Both the position numbers and the translations under genes were made by a program. This document shows, piece after piece, positions 40,080 through 51,400 of a stretch of DNA of 64,000 nucleotides. Position 1 is the stretch's first letter; each line of letters starts with the position of its first letter. The DNA is from Closterium sp. NIES-65 (taxonomy: Eukaryota > Streptophyta > Zygnematophyceae > Desmidiales > Closteriaceae). The DNA lies in NCBI GenBank assembly GCA_948144175.1, contig CANXME010002540.1, forward strand, positions 124,001-188,000, given 5' to 3'. Below the pieces are notes generated by a model, which worked only from the letters and a program-made list of their open reading frames with translations, made no database searches and was not told the origin of the DNA.

Positions 40080-40167
40080 GGGCACACGACTTACCTTTCA
40101 GTCAGGTCGACGTAGATACCACTTACCTATTTCGTAGTTGCAGGCCGACAACTGTGCGGTAGTCACT
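40080..40167 (+). other. Leader between primer-binding site and gag
   Basis: This short untranslated leader precedes the first plausible gag ATG at 40168. I see no other feature in it. Confidence 0.5.
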
Positions 40168-41300
40168 ATGGTAGGAGCCGTAGGTGACGCGGGGGTGGTG
40201 GACACCCTAGAGGCACGGTTGGAGAACGCGAGGAGGAAGCACGAGGCCAACGAGTATGGCGACTTGCCCTGGCCGGTCGTTGAGGCAGGACTCCGCTCCA
40301 TGTGGGCGACGGAGCACCCGTCTCGACCTGCCTCTCCTCGTCCGGTGAACAACGAAGGCGGCGTCGATGTGGGCGTCAACGGCGGTGGTGGTCAAGTCGG
40401 CAGCAATGCTGGAGGCACGTCGAGGCAGAGAGGTGTGATACACGCCGGTGAAGTCGGCGGGGTTTAGGCGCGAGGGATGCAGTCGTCAGCGGCTGCAGGC
40501 TCTTCACGGGGTGACGTCGGAGGTCGACAGAGTGGGCTGTCGCTGATGTCGGCGTCCCAGGTGACGGCAGGTGGGATTGCGCCGTGCAGCTGTTGACCTT
40601 CACGGTCATCTCGCGGTGCTGCTCTCCGGGCGTGCAGATCGCCTTGAAGTGGTGCCGGGAGTACATCGACGCCGGCCACCGGGCGTGGCACTTCATTGAG
40701 TCGACGTACCAGGTCACCGATGACCTGTTCATCGCCCAGCTGGAGGGACAGTTGACGCACTTGCGTATGGGTGACGAGGATACAGCGACTGACTACTACA
40801 ACCGAGCCCGGCGAATTCTCGCCACTATCAGGATGGCCGGCGCGCAGTACTCCACGGCGTCGTACATCACCCATGTCATGCAGGGACTCTCTAGCAGCTA
40901 CAACCTGCTGAAGCGGCTGTCCATGGCGCCGAGCACGAGGGCGACGCTCAACGAGGACAACCTGACCTCGTACATCCTGCAGGACGAGGCGATGCAGGAG
41001 GCTGAGCGGTCACAGGAACTCTTGGCGCAGGCCAACTTCGTCGCCCCGGCGAAGCAAGGAGGCCAACCAGGATAGCGTGGACAGTCCGGTGGCGATGGTG
41101 GTATCAGTGGCTGGAAGCCGGCCAAGGAGGTCGACAAGAAGAAGTCGACCAAGGACAGCGGTCGGGGAGGAGGAGGTCGACGTCGAGAGTGCTGGCTGTG
41201 CAGCGACCCCGACCATCTCTCTTTCGAGTGTCCCAACCGCAGTGACTCCGACGACGACGACGCTAAGGGAGGCCGTGGGAGGTCAAGCAGCCGTCATCCT
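40168..41300 (+). pseudogene. gag: copia gag (nucleocapsid), broken
   Basis: Gag would form the virus-like particle and bind element RNA. The N-terminal part from ATG 40168 (MVGAVGDAGVVDTLEARLEN) reads in one frame and meets TAG at 40465-40467. The conserved middle part (ALKWCREYIDAGHRAWHF, then LTHLRMGDEDTATDYYNRAR), typical of copia gag, lies in another frame from about 40590, so there is a frameshift or deletion between them. That frame has a second TAG at 41073-41075. Beyond it, still in frame, is a zinc knuckle CWLCSDPDHLSFEC at 41190-41231, a perfect CX2CX4HX4C motif. Gag and pol share this second frame, so the family probably makes one gag-pol polyprotein. Confidence 0.88.
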
Positions 41301-43980
41301 CGTCGTGGAAGAAACCAGCCGTGCAAGGAGAAGCAGTCGACCAAGACATCGACTTCGGCGAAGGACGTCGACTCCGCTGCAGGCGGCAAGGGGCGAGACG
41401 ACAAGATGGCGTCGTGCTCGCTGGTCGGCGTCGTGGAGCCGACCATCTCTCTGGCGCCGAAGGCCGGAGAGGACTTACAGGCGGTGGCGGCAGCTGTGCA
41501 GGCGAACCCGGCGGTGGTCCTGCTCGACAGCGGTTGCTCCCACCACCTGATGGGGACGAAGGAAGCCTTCGTCGACTTGCAGCCGAGTGGCGCCATCAGG
41601 CATGTGCGCGGCTTCAATGGGGCGCTGCAGGATGTCCAGGGCCGCGGCACCGTCGCCCTGCAAGGAGAGGCCGGGAAGGAGGTGCTCATCCCCGATGTGT
41701 TATATGTCCCGGGTGTGCGAGCCAACCTGCTGTCGGCCGGCCAGCTGAAGGAGCATGGCGTGAAGCTGCAAGAGGACGGAGACGGCATGCTGCTCGTCTT
41801 GGTCGCAGGGGAGGTGCTCGGGCGGGCGACGTACTCTGGGCGAGTCCTCTGCACCAACCTGCGTCCCTGCACAAAGACGTCAGCGTCGACCACGCTGGAG
41901 GTCGTGGCTCTGCGGGCGATCGTCTCGAAGACGAAGTCGACGCCGGCCCGGATGCATGCGAGGCTTGCGCACGTCGGCATGGACACCATACGGAGCTCGG
42001 CGAAGAACGAGGTCGCCATTGGGCTGGACCTCAAGTCGGCGACGGACGCCGACTCCCCGTGTGTCTCGTGCGTCGGCGGGAAACTGGCGCGGCACACATT
42101 CCCCGACCAAGGCTCCGACGCCGACGACGCTCTGGCCGTCGTGCACATCGACCTGTGCAGGCCGTTCCGCGTGACTGTCAAGGATGGCAGCCTGTACTTC
42201 TTACTGCTGAAGGACCGCAAGACCCGCTGCGTGTGGGTGAAGCCGGTCGCCAAGAAGTCCGATGCGTTGCAGGCGTTCGTACAGTGGCCGGCGGTGGCTG
42301 AGCGGCAGACGAAGAAGTCGGTGTTGATGCTGCGCTCTGACCGGGGAGGGGAGTTCCTCGGGAAGCAGTTCACAGACTTCGTGAACGGCAAGGGGATTGT
42401 CCACGACCTGACCTGCCCATACACCCCGCAGCAGAACGGCATGGCGGAGCGGGAGATGAGGACGGTGGTGGAGTCGGTGCAGACAATGCTGCTGCACATG
42501 GGTGTGCAGCACCACTGGTGGCACCTCGCTCTGCGGCAGGCCGTCTGGGTCCGCAACTGCCTTGAGAGGTCGACGCTGCCGCCGGGGACGACGCCGTACC
42601 AGCTGCTGACTGGGAAGAAGCCCGACTTGTCGCTGGCACGGGTGTGGGGCTGCATGGCGCAGTTCCTTGTTCCTGAGCAGCAGCATGGTGGGAAGCTGAA
42701 GCCGAAGGCCAAGTGGGGCCTGCACCTTGGCGTGTCGGCGGCGAGCAAGGGCTGGGAGCTCCTCGACGTCGACACCGACCGAGTGGTCACCACGTCGGAC
42801 GTGGTGTTCTACGAGGAGATGTCGCTGGCCGAGTGGAAGACGGAGCATGGGCCGGTGCCCGGCCGCTCGTCGCCCACCCCGCCCTCTGACACCTCGTCGG
42901 CGACGCTGCCGCTGCTTGCCGAGGTCGGTGAGCTTGCTACTGAGGACGTCGAGGACGTCCACACCCCTACCCCTCACCCTCTGACCCATGCCCCTCCCCT
43001 CGTGGTCGACCTGCGTTGGCTGACCTCGGAGTCGGCCTCCGGCGATGAGGGGAGTCGTGGGATGCCTTCGGCGCCGGCTAAGTGCATCGCCGGTGGCCGA
43101 CGTGACGAGCGGCAAATCGACGTGGGATTGCAGTCGACAGGGGAGGAGCAGGTCAAAGAGCAGCAGCCAACAAGGGAGCAGGCTGCCGTGAAGCCGACCA
43201 CGGCGCAGTCGGCGACCGGGCCGTCAGCAGAAGAGCCGACCACAGGGGAGAAGTCGGCTGGGACGCTGACCACAGGGGAGCAGTCGGCTGGGACGCCGGC
43301 TGAGGAGCAGCTGGACGTCGAGGGCAGCGACGACAGTGACGATGGAGGGGACGCCGAGGAGGTCCAGCCAGGACCACGGCGTTCAGGCCGACTTCGGAGG
43401 CCGCCTGACCTCTTCGTCCCCGCTGCCTTCACCACGGGGTATGACGTGGACGATGACGACGACCTGCTGTACGACGACGCCGAGGAGGATGAGGAGTTCC
43501 CGGAGCTCGACCCCGACATGCTAGCCGACCCCGAGCACCGTTGGGACATCTCGACGATGACGGTGAAGGAGGCGCTGGCGAGCTGGAAGGGCCCGGCGGT
43601 GAAGGCCGCCATGGAGGAGGAGATTCGCAGCCTCCTCAACATGGGCACTTGGGAGCTGGTCGAACGCCCGCCGGGGGTGAACGTCATGAAAAACCGGTGG
43701 GTGTTGACGACGAAGTACCACATCGACGACACCGTCGAGCGAGAGAAGGCGAGGCTGGTCGTGAAGGGCTTCACACAGGTGTACGGCGCCGACTATGACG
43801 AGACGTTCGCGCCGGTGAGCAGCTACGTCACGCTGAGGATCTTCCTCAGCATCGTCGCCGTCCTCAACCTCAACCTGATGCAGCTCGACATGAAGAACGC
43901 CTTGCTGCAGAGCAAGCTCGATCGGGTGCTGTACATGTCCCAGCCGGACTACTTCAACGACGGAACCGGCCGGGTGTACC
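41301..43980 (+). pseudogene. pol: copia pol: protease, integrase and N-terminal reverse transcriptase
   Basis: The frame is open from 41076 to 44081, with the first internal ATG at 41406, and is continuous with gag. Protease: VLLDSGCSHH, catalytic Asp codon at 41526. Pre-integrase segment: IPDVLYVPGVRANLLSAGQ. Integrase zinc finger: His codons at 41955 and 41970 (HX4H) and Cys at 42060 and 42069 (CX2C). Integrase core: Asp 42150 (HIDLCRPF), Asp 42339 (LRSDRGGEF) and Glu 42447 (NGMAERE), giving DX62D and DX35E. A Thr/Glu/Ser/Pro-rich linker follows (about 42850-43450), with short repeats such as TTGEQSAGT. Reverse transcriptase starts at about 43650 (TWELVERPPG, then KNRWVLTTKY) and reaches MQLDMKNALLQ (first Asp codon at 43887) and LYMSQPDYFNDGTGRVY. 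The true frame then ends: the next in-frame residues, to TAG-free stop at 44081, are out of the pol frame because of a deletion at about 43980. Confidence 0.93.
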
Positions 43981-43983
43981 TCG

Positions 43984-44901
43984 GCCATGGTGCAGAAGTA
44001 CCTCGGGCTGGAGATCGTGCACGACAGGTCGGCGGGGAAGCTGTGGCTGCACCAGCAGGGCTACGCCGACAAGCTGCGTAGGCACTTCCTCGACGAGGAG
44101 CAGACTGGGCGCACCCTGAAGACGCCGGTCTCGGTCGGTGCCTACGCCGAGCTCACCTTCGATGACGAGGAGGCGCAGGAACGGTAGGAGGAGGAGTATC
44201 GGCAGAAGGTCGGCTCGCTACAGCTCGCGGCGACGAGGATGAGGCCGGACATCGCCGTCGCCTGTAGCAAGCTGGGGAGCGGCCTCACGGTGAGGAGCGA
44301 CCAGCACTGGCGCGAGGTCGACCGCTGCCTTGCCTACCTCGCCAACACACGTGACACTGCCGTGGAGTTCGGCGGGGGACTTGAGTCGCTGGAGCTGGTC
44401 GGCTACGAGGACGCCAACGGCGCCGATGACAAGCAGAACAGGACGAGCACGAGCGGCTACGTGTTAGCCTACGGAGGGGCTGCAGTCTCCTGGTCGAGCC
44501 AGCGCATCAAGTGCGCGACGTTGTCGTCGACCGAGTAGGAGTACGTGGCGGCCACTGAAGCTGGCAAGGAGGGACGCCGCCTTCGCTTCCTCCTTGCAGA
44601 GTTCCGGCAGCTGGACGCCGGGAAGCCGACTGTCCTGCGCGTGGACAACAAGTCGGCCATCACGGTCGGCGAGGGCATGGGGTTGACGGGCAACCTCAAG
44701 CACATGGAGCAGCGACAGGCCTGGCTGCAGCACATGGTGAAGCGCGGGAAGTTCTCGCTGCAGTACATCCCAACCGCTGAGCAGCCGGCCGACTTCCTGA
44801 CGAAGGCGCTGCACTATCCGGCCTTCAACCGGTGCTCCGTCGCGATCGGCCAGGTGCGCTTGGCCGACGTTGGCAACGAAGTCGATGACGTGCAGCAGTA
44901 G
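43984..44901 (+). pseudogene. pol: copia pol: end of reverse transcriptase and RNase H, separated by deletion
   Basis: The next frame resumes with QKYLGLEIVHD, which in copia elements follows the YVDD-containing palm by some distance, so roughly 330 nt with the SLYGLKQ and YVDD motifs are absent. TAG at 44185-44187 and TAG at 44536-44538 interrupt the frame. RNase H features are clear: GYEDANGADDKQNRTSTSGY, AVSWSSQRIKCATLSSTE, EYVAATEAGKEGRRLRF, RVDNKSAI and EQPADFLTKAL. The natural end is TAG at 44899-44901. Loss of the YVDD motif means no reverse transcription by this copy. Confidence 0.92.
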
Positions 44902-45017
44902 GTGCCATGCCCTTTTGCATGGCTGGTGCGGTGGACGACGTGCTATGTGTTGGGTGCACGTCGACGAGCTAGTCTCCGAGCTGTACTGCCGTGTGGGCTG
45001 GGTGCCCAAGCGTGAAC
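44902..45017 (+). other. Untranslated region between pol and the polypurine tract
   Basis: This short stretch follows the pol stop. It holds no open frame of note and ends at the polypurine tract. Confidence 0.6.
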
Positions 45018-45029
45018 GCGGCAGGGGAG
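45018..45029 (+). other. Polypurine tract
   Basis: CGCGGCAGGGGAG ends directly against the TG of the right LTR, the position where plus-strand DNA synthesis is primed. The purine run itself is AGGGGAG, rather short. Confidence 0.7.
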
Positions 45030-45992
45030 TGTCAACGGGAGTTGGGTATTGGCCCCGTCCTCGCTTGGGCGGAGCCGACTTCGTGGTCGGGTGTGAAGGG
45101 AGCAGCCGACCTGCAGCAGTGGGTGAGCAGGTCGACGAGGAGGTGGACCTGCACGGGGGACCTCTGCACGGGCGCCGACTTCAGGATGGCGCCGACTTCA
45201 GGGAGGTCGACTTGGGAGTCGACCTGCGGAGGACGTCAACTTGGTGAAGCCGACTTCGGCGGTCGGCTAACGGACTGCTGGTCGACGAGGAGCAGGTCGA
45301 CCAGGAGTACTGGTCGACGTGGAGCTAGTCGACCAGAGGGGACGTCGACCTGGAGGAGGTTGACGTGGAGGTGGTCGTCGACTTGGGAGGTCGACGGGCA
45401 CGAACGGGAGCTGCTGGTCGACGCGGTTGCCTGGTCGACCAGGTTACCTGGGTGACGAAGTGCTGCGGAGGAGTGCGACGGTCGCCCAGGCGAAGTTGGC
45501 GAGCCCGACCTCGGTGGTGGTATCCCGAGGTCGTCATGGCGGATCAGAGGCAGTCGTCAGCTCGAGGTTGACGTGGCGTGTGCGCTGTGCACGTGACGAG
45601 ACTCTGCACACCAATCATCTGCGCGCAACTGCGAAGCAGGGTGCACTGTTGTCCTGCGTGAGCAGCGCTGTCACGCCGTCAACCTGCGACGTTGGCACGC
45701 CGTCAACTTTGCCTTGCTGGAGCGCGGTCGACCAAGTCGTGCTGGAACACGCTCGACCAAGCTGCGCTGGCAGTTGGCCGACCTGAATGCTTGCTCTGAT
45801 GTAGTCTTGCTATGCCAACTTCATTGTACCATTGTTCTGAACTTTTCCTAGTGGAACTCTTGCCAATTTTTTCCCCGTGAACTAGCCAGTAGTGTGCACA
45901 CAAGGAAACGACTAAGTGAACGAACGCAGAGATCACACGAGCACACGTGCCTAGCCCGTAGTCTAGCTCCCGTTGCAGCAGTTATCTCCGCA
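45030..45992 (+). repeat. 3' LTR of the nested copia element
   Basis: This is the 963-bp partner of the left LTR with the same termini and no length difference. About 25 substitutions separate the two (my count by eye), including CG to CA or TG changes that remove two GTCGAC palindromes, while one further site is present here only; I count 13 here against 14 on the left. Confidence 0.95.
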
Positions 45993-45997
45993 AGTCG
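45993..45997 (+). repeat. Target-site duplication AGTCG, right copy
   Basis: It matches 39094-39098 exactly and is followed at once by satellite sequence (GGCTCCACTCC). Confidence 0.95.
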
Positions 45998-46928
45998 GGC
46001 TCCACTCCTCTCCGGTGTGAGTTGGGCGCCACTCCTCTGTGTGTAACTCAGGTGCCACTCCTTTGTGGTGTGACTCGGGCGCCACTCCTGTGCGGTGTGA
46101 CTCGGGCGCCACTCCTCTGTGGTGTGACTCGGGCGCCACTCCTCTGCGGTGTGATTTGGGCGCCACTCCTCTGTGTGTGACTCGGGTGCCACTCCTCTGT
46201 GGTGTGACTCGGGCGCCACTCCTCTACGGTGTGAGTCGGGCGCCACTCCTCTGTGTGTGACTCGGGTGCCACTCCTCTGTGGTGTGACTCGGGCGCCACT
46301 CCTCTGCGGTGTGACTCGGGCGCCACTCCTCTGTGTATGACTCGGGCGCCACTCCTCTGGTGTGAGGCGGGCGCCACTCCTCTGTGGTGTGACTTAGGCA
46401 CCACTCCGCTGTGGTGTGACTCGGGCGCCACTCCGCTGTGGTGTGACTCGGGCGCCACTCCTCTGTGGTGTGACTCGGGCGCCACTCCTCTGTGGTGTGA
46501 CTCGGGCGCCACTCCTCTGTGGTGTGACTCGGGCGCCACTCCTCTCTGGTGTGACTCTGGCGCCACTCCTCTGTGGTGTGACTCCGGAGCCACTCCTGTG
46601 TGGTGTGACTCGGGTGCCACTCCTCTGTGGTGTGACTCGGGCGCCACTCCGCTGTGGTGTCACTCGGGCGCCGGGCGCCACTCCTCTGTGGTGTGACTCG
46701 GGCGCCACTCCTCTGTGGTGTGACTCGGGCGCCACTCCTCTGTGGTGTGACTTGGGCGCCACTCCTCTGTGGTGTGACTCGGGCGCCACTCCTCTGTGGT
46801 GTGACTCGGGCGCCACTCCTCTGTGTGTGACTCGGGCGCCACTCCTCTGTGGTGTGACTCGGGCGCCACTCCTCGTGGTGTGACTCGGGCGCCACTCCGC
46901 TGTGGTGTGACTCGGGCGCCACTCCTCT

Positions 46929-49900
46929 GTGTGTGACTCGGGCGCCACTCCTCTGTGGTGTGACTCGGGCGCCACTCCTCTGTGGTGTGACTCGAGCGCC
47001 ACTCCTCTGTGGTGTGACTCGGGCGCCACTCCTCTGTGGTGTGACTCGGGCGCCACTCCTCTGTGGTGTGACTCGGGCGCCACTCCTCTGTGGTGTGACT
47101 CGGGCGCCACTCCACTGTGGTATGACTCGGGCGCCACTCCTCTGTGGTGTGACTCGGGCGCCACTCCTCTGTGGTGTGACTCGGGCGCCACTCCTCTGTG
47201 GTGTGACTCGGGCGCCACTCCTCTGTGGTGTGACTCGGGCGCCACTCCTCTGGTGTGACTCGGGCGCCACTCTGTGGTGTGACTCGGGCGCCACTCCTCT
47301 GTGGTGTGACTCGGGCGCCACTCCTCTGTGGTGTGACTCGGGCGCCACTCCTCTGTGGTGTGACTCGGGCGCCACTCCTCTGTGGTGTGACTCGGGCGCC
47401 ACTCCTCTGTGGTGTGACTCGGGCGCCACTCCTCTGTGGTGTGACTCGGGCGCCACTCCCCTGTGTGTGACTCGGGCGCCACTCCTCTGTGGTGTGACTC
47501 GGGCGCCACTCCTCTGTGGTGCGACTCGGGCGCCACTCCTCTGTGGTGTGACTTGGGCGCCACTCCTCTGCGGTCTGACTCGGGCGCCACTCCTCTGTGG
47601 TGTGACTCGGGCGCCACTCCTCTGTTGTGTGACTCGGGCGCCACTCCTCTGCGGTGAGACTCGGGCGCCACTCCTCTGTGGTGTGACTCGGGCGCCACTC
47701 CTCTGTGGTGTGACTCGGGCGCCACTCCTCTGTTGTGTGACTCGGGGGCCACTCCTCTGTGGTGTGAATCAAGCGCCACTCCTCTGTGGTGCGACTCGGG
47801 CGCCACTCCTCTGTGGTGTGACTCGGGCGACACTCCTCTGTGGTGTGACTCGGGCGCCACTCCTCTGTGGTGTGACTCGGGCGCCACTCCTCTGTGGTGT
47901 GACTCGGGCGCCACTACTCTGTGGTGTGACTCGGGCGCCACTCCTCTTAGGTGTGACTCGGGCGCCACTCCTCTGTGGTGTGACTCGGGCGCCACTACTC
48001 TGTGGTGTGACTCGGGCGCCACTCCTCTGTGGTGTGACTCGGGCGCCACTCCTCAGTGGTGTGACCCGGGCGCCACTCCTCTGTGGTGTGACTCGGGCGC
48101 CACTCCTCTGTGGTGTGACTCGGGCGCCACTCCTCTATGGTGTGACTCGGGCGCCACTCCTCTCTGGTGTGACTCTGGCGCCACTCCTCTGTGGTGTGAC
48201 TCGGGCGCCACTCCTGTGTGGTGTGACTCGGGCGCCACTCCTCTGTGGTGTGACTCGGGCGCCACTCCGCTGTGGTGTCACTCGGGCGCCACTCCTCTGT
48301 GGTGTGACTCGGGCGCCACTCCTCTGTGGTGTGACTCGGGCGCCACTCCTCTGTGGTGTGACTCAAGCGCCACTCCTCTTTGGTGTGACTTGGGCGCCAC
48401 TCCTCTGTGGTGTGACTCGGGCGCCACTCCTCTGTGGTGTGACTCGGGCGCCACTCCTCTGTGTGTGACTCGGGCGCCACTCCTCTGTGGTGTGACTCGG
48501 GCGCCACTCCTCTGTGGTGTGACTCGGGCGCCACTCCGCTGTGGTGTGACTCGGGCGCCACTCCTCTGTGTGTGACTCGGGCGCCACTCCTCTGTGGTGT
48601 GACTCGGGCGCCACTCCTCTGTGGTGTGACTCGGGCGCCACTCCTCTGTGGTGTGACTCGGGCGCCACTCCTCTGTGGTGTGACTCGGGCGCCACTCCTC
48701 TGTGGTGTGACTCGGGCGCCACTCCTCTATGGTGTGACTCGGGCGCCACTCCTCTCTGGTGTGACTCTGGCGCCACTCCTCTGTGGTGTGACTCGGGCGC
48801 CACTCCTGTGTGGTGTGACTCGGGCGCCACTCCTCTGTGGTGTGACTCGGGCGCCACTCCGCTGTGGTGTCACTCGGGCGCCACTCCTCTGTGGTGTGAC
48901 TCGGGCGCCACTCCTCTGTGGTGTGACTCGGGCGCCACTCCTCTGTGGTGTGACTCAAGCGCCACTCCTCTTTGGTGTGACTTGGGCGCCACTCCTCTGT
49001 GGTGTGACTCGGGCGCCACTCCTCTGTGGTGTGACTCGGGCGCCACTCCTCTGTGTGTGACTCGGGCGCCACTCCTCTGTGGTGTGACTCGGGCGCCACT
49101 CCTCTGTGGTGTGACTCGGGCGCCACTCCGCTGTGGTGTGACTCGGGCGCCACTCCTCTGTGTGTGACTCGGGCGCCACTCCTCTGTGGTGTGACTCGGG
49201 CGCCACTCCTCTGTGGTGTGACTCGGGCGCCACTCCTCTGTGGTGTGACTCGGGCGCCACTCCTCTGTGGTGTGACTCGGGCGCCACTCCTCTGGTGTGA
49301 CTCGGGCGCCACTCTGTGGTGTGACTCGGGCGCCACTCCTCTGTGGTGTGACTCGGGCGCCACTCCTCTGTGGTGTGACTCGGGCGCCACTCCTCTGTGG
49401 TGTGACTCGGGCGCCACTCCTCTGTGGTGTGACTCGGGCGCCACTCCTCTGTGGTGTGACTCGGGCGCCACTCCTCTGTGGTGTGACTCGGGCGCCACTC
49501 CCCTGTGTGTGACTCGGGCGCCACTCCTCTGTGGTGTGACTCGGGCTCCACTCCTCTGTGGTGCGACTCGGGCGCCACTCCTCTGTGGTGTGACTTGGGC
49601 GCCACTCCTCTGCGGTCTGACTCGGGCGCCACTCCTCTGTGGTGTGACTCGGGCGCCACTCCTCTGTTGTGTGACTCGGGCGCCACTCCTCTGTGGTGTG
49701 ACTCGGGCGCCACTCCTCTGTTGTGTGACTCGGGGGCCACTCCTCTGTGGTGTGAATCGGGCGCCACTCCTCTGTGGTGCGACTCGGGCGCCACTCCTCT
49801 GTGGTGTGACTCGGGCGACACTCCTCTGTGGTGTGACTCGGGCGCCACTCCTCTGTGGTGTGACTGGGGCGCCACTCCTCTGTGGTGTGACTCGGGCGCC

Positions 49901-51400
49901 ACTACTCTGTGGTGTGACTCGGGCGCCACTCCTCTTAGGTGTGACTCGGGCGCCACTCCTCTGTGGTGTGACTCGGGCGCCACTACTCTGTGGTGTGACT
50001 CGGGCGCCACTCCTCTGTGGTGTGACTCGGGCGCCACTCCTCAGTGGTGTGACCTGGGCGCCACTCCTCTGTGGTGTGACTCGGGCGCCACTCCTCTGTG
50101 GTGTGACTCGGGCCCCACTCCTCTATGGTGTGACTCGGGCGCCACTCCTCTCTGGTGTGACTCTGGCGCCACTCCTCTGTGGTGTGACTCGGGCGCCACT
50201 CCTGTGTGGTGTGACTCGGGCGCCACTCCTCTGTGGTGTGACTCGGGCGCCACTCCGCTGTGGTGTCACTCGGGCGCCACTCCTCTGTGGTGTGACTCGG
50301 GCGCCACTCCTCTGTGGTGTGACTCGGGCGCCACTCCTCTGTGGTGTGACTCAAGCGCCACTCCTCTTTGGTGTGACTTGGGCGCCACTCCTCTGTGGTG
50401 TGACTCGGGCGCCACTCCTCTGTGGTGTGACTCGGGCGCCACTCCTCTGTGTATGACTCGGGCGCCACTCCTCTGTGGTGTGACTCGGGCGCCACTCCTC
50501 TGTGGTGTGACTCGGGCGCCACTCCGCTGTGGTGTGACTCGGGCGCCACTCCTCTGTGTGTGACTCGGGCGCCACTCCTCTGTGGTGTGACTCGGGCGCC
50601 ACTCCTCTGTGGTGTGACTCGAGCGCCACTCCTCTGTGGTGTGACTCGGGCGCCAATCCTCTGTGGTGTGACTCGGGCGCCACTCCTCTGTGGTGTGACT
50701 CGGGCGCCACTCCTCTGTGGTGTGACTCGGGCGCCACTCCACTGTGGTGTGACTCGGGCGCCACTCCTCTGTGGTGTGACTCGGGCGCCACTCCTCTGTG
50801 GTGTGACTCGGGCGCCACTCCTTTGTGGTGTGACTCGGGCGCCACTCCTCTGTGGTGTGACTCGGGCGCCACTCCTCTGGTGTGACTCGGGCGCCACTCT
50901 GTGGTGTGACTCGGGCGCCACTCCTCTGTGGTGTGACTCGGGCGCCACTCCTCTGTGGTGTGACTCGGGCGCCACTCCTCTGTGGTGTGACTCGGGCGCC
51001 ACTCCTCTGTGGTGTGACTCGGGCGCCACTCCTCTGTGGTGTGACTCGGGCGCCACTCCTCTGTGGTGTGACTCGGGCGCCACTCCCCTGTGTGTGACTC
51101 GGGCGCCACTCCTCTGTGGTGTGACTCGGGCGCCACTCCTCTGTGGTGCGACTCGGGCGCCACTCCTCTGTGGTGTGACTTGGGCGCCACTCCTCTGCGG
51201 TCTGACTCGGGCGCCACTCCTCTGTGGTGTGACTCGGGCGCCACTCCTCTGTTGTGTGACTCGGGCGCCACTCCTCTGCGGTGTGACTCGGGCGCCACTC
51301 CTCTGTGGTGTGACTCGGGCGCCACTCCTCTGTGGTGTGACTCGGGCGCCACTCCTCTGTTGTGTGACTCGGGCGCCACTCCTCTGTGGTGTGACTCGGG
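46929..51400. repeat. Higher-order repeat, 2042- and 1585-bp spacings
   Basis: A marker pair of shortened units (CCTCTGGTGTGAC followed by CCACTCTGTGGTG) lies near 47250, 49292 and 50877. The CCCCTGTGTGTGAC marker lies at about 47460, 49502 and 51087. Both give spacings of 2042 and then 1585 bp. The 2042-bp copy is longer because it contains the internal 592-bp duplication plus a few units' difference. Confidence 0.82.
47869..49052. repeat. Tandem duplication, 592-bp period
   Basis: The 26-bp unit at 48461 recurs at 49053, and the CTCTATGG unit followed by CTCTCTGG and GACTCTGGCG at 48133 recurs at 48725, each 592 bp apart (20 units of 27 plus 2 of 26). The outer borders are approximate. Confidence 0.8.

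Larger units (their letters stand above)
39099..45992 (+). mobile_element. Full-length, coding-defective Ty1/copia retrotransposon nested in the satellite
   Basis: The element is 6,894 bp. It has two LTRs of exactly 963 bp starting TGTCAAC and ending CTCCGCA, a candidate primer-binding site, remnants of gag, protease, integrase, reverse transcriptase and RNase H in copia order, a polypurine tract, and a perfect 5-bp target-site duplication. By eye the LTRs differ at about 25 positions (about 2.6%), so insertion is not very recent. It carries a frameshift and stop in gag, further in-frame TAG codons, and an internal deletion in reverse transcriptase, so it cannot encode a working polyprotein and could only have moved with proteins from another copy. 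The truncated copy at 1-1561 belongs to the same family but lies in the opposite orientation. Confidence 0.97.

Noticed and set aside
42201-43115. Minus-strand frames of up to 499 codons opposite the nested copia pol
   Set aside because: They are antisense shadows of a GC-rich coding frame. The plus-strand frame carries all protease, integrase and RT motifs.
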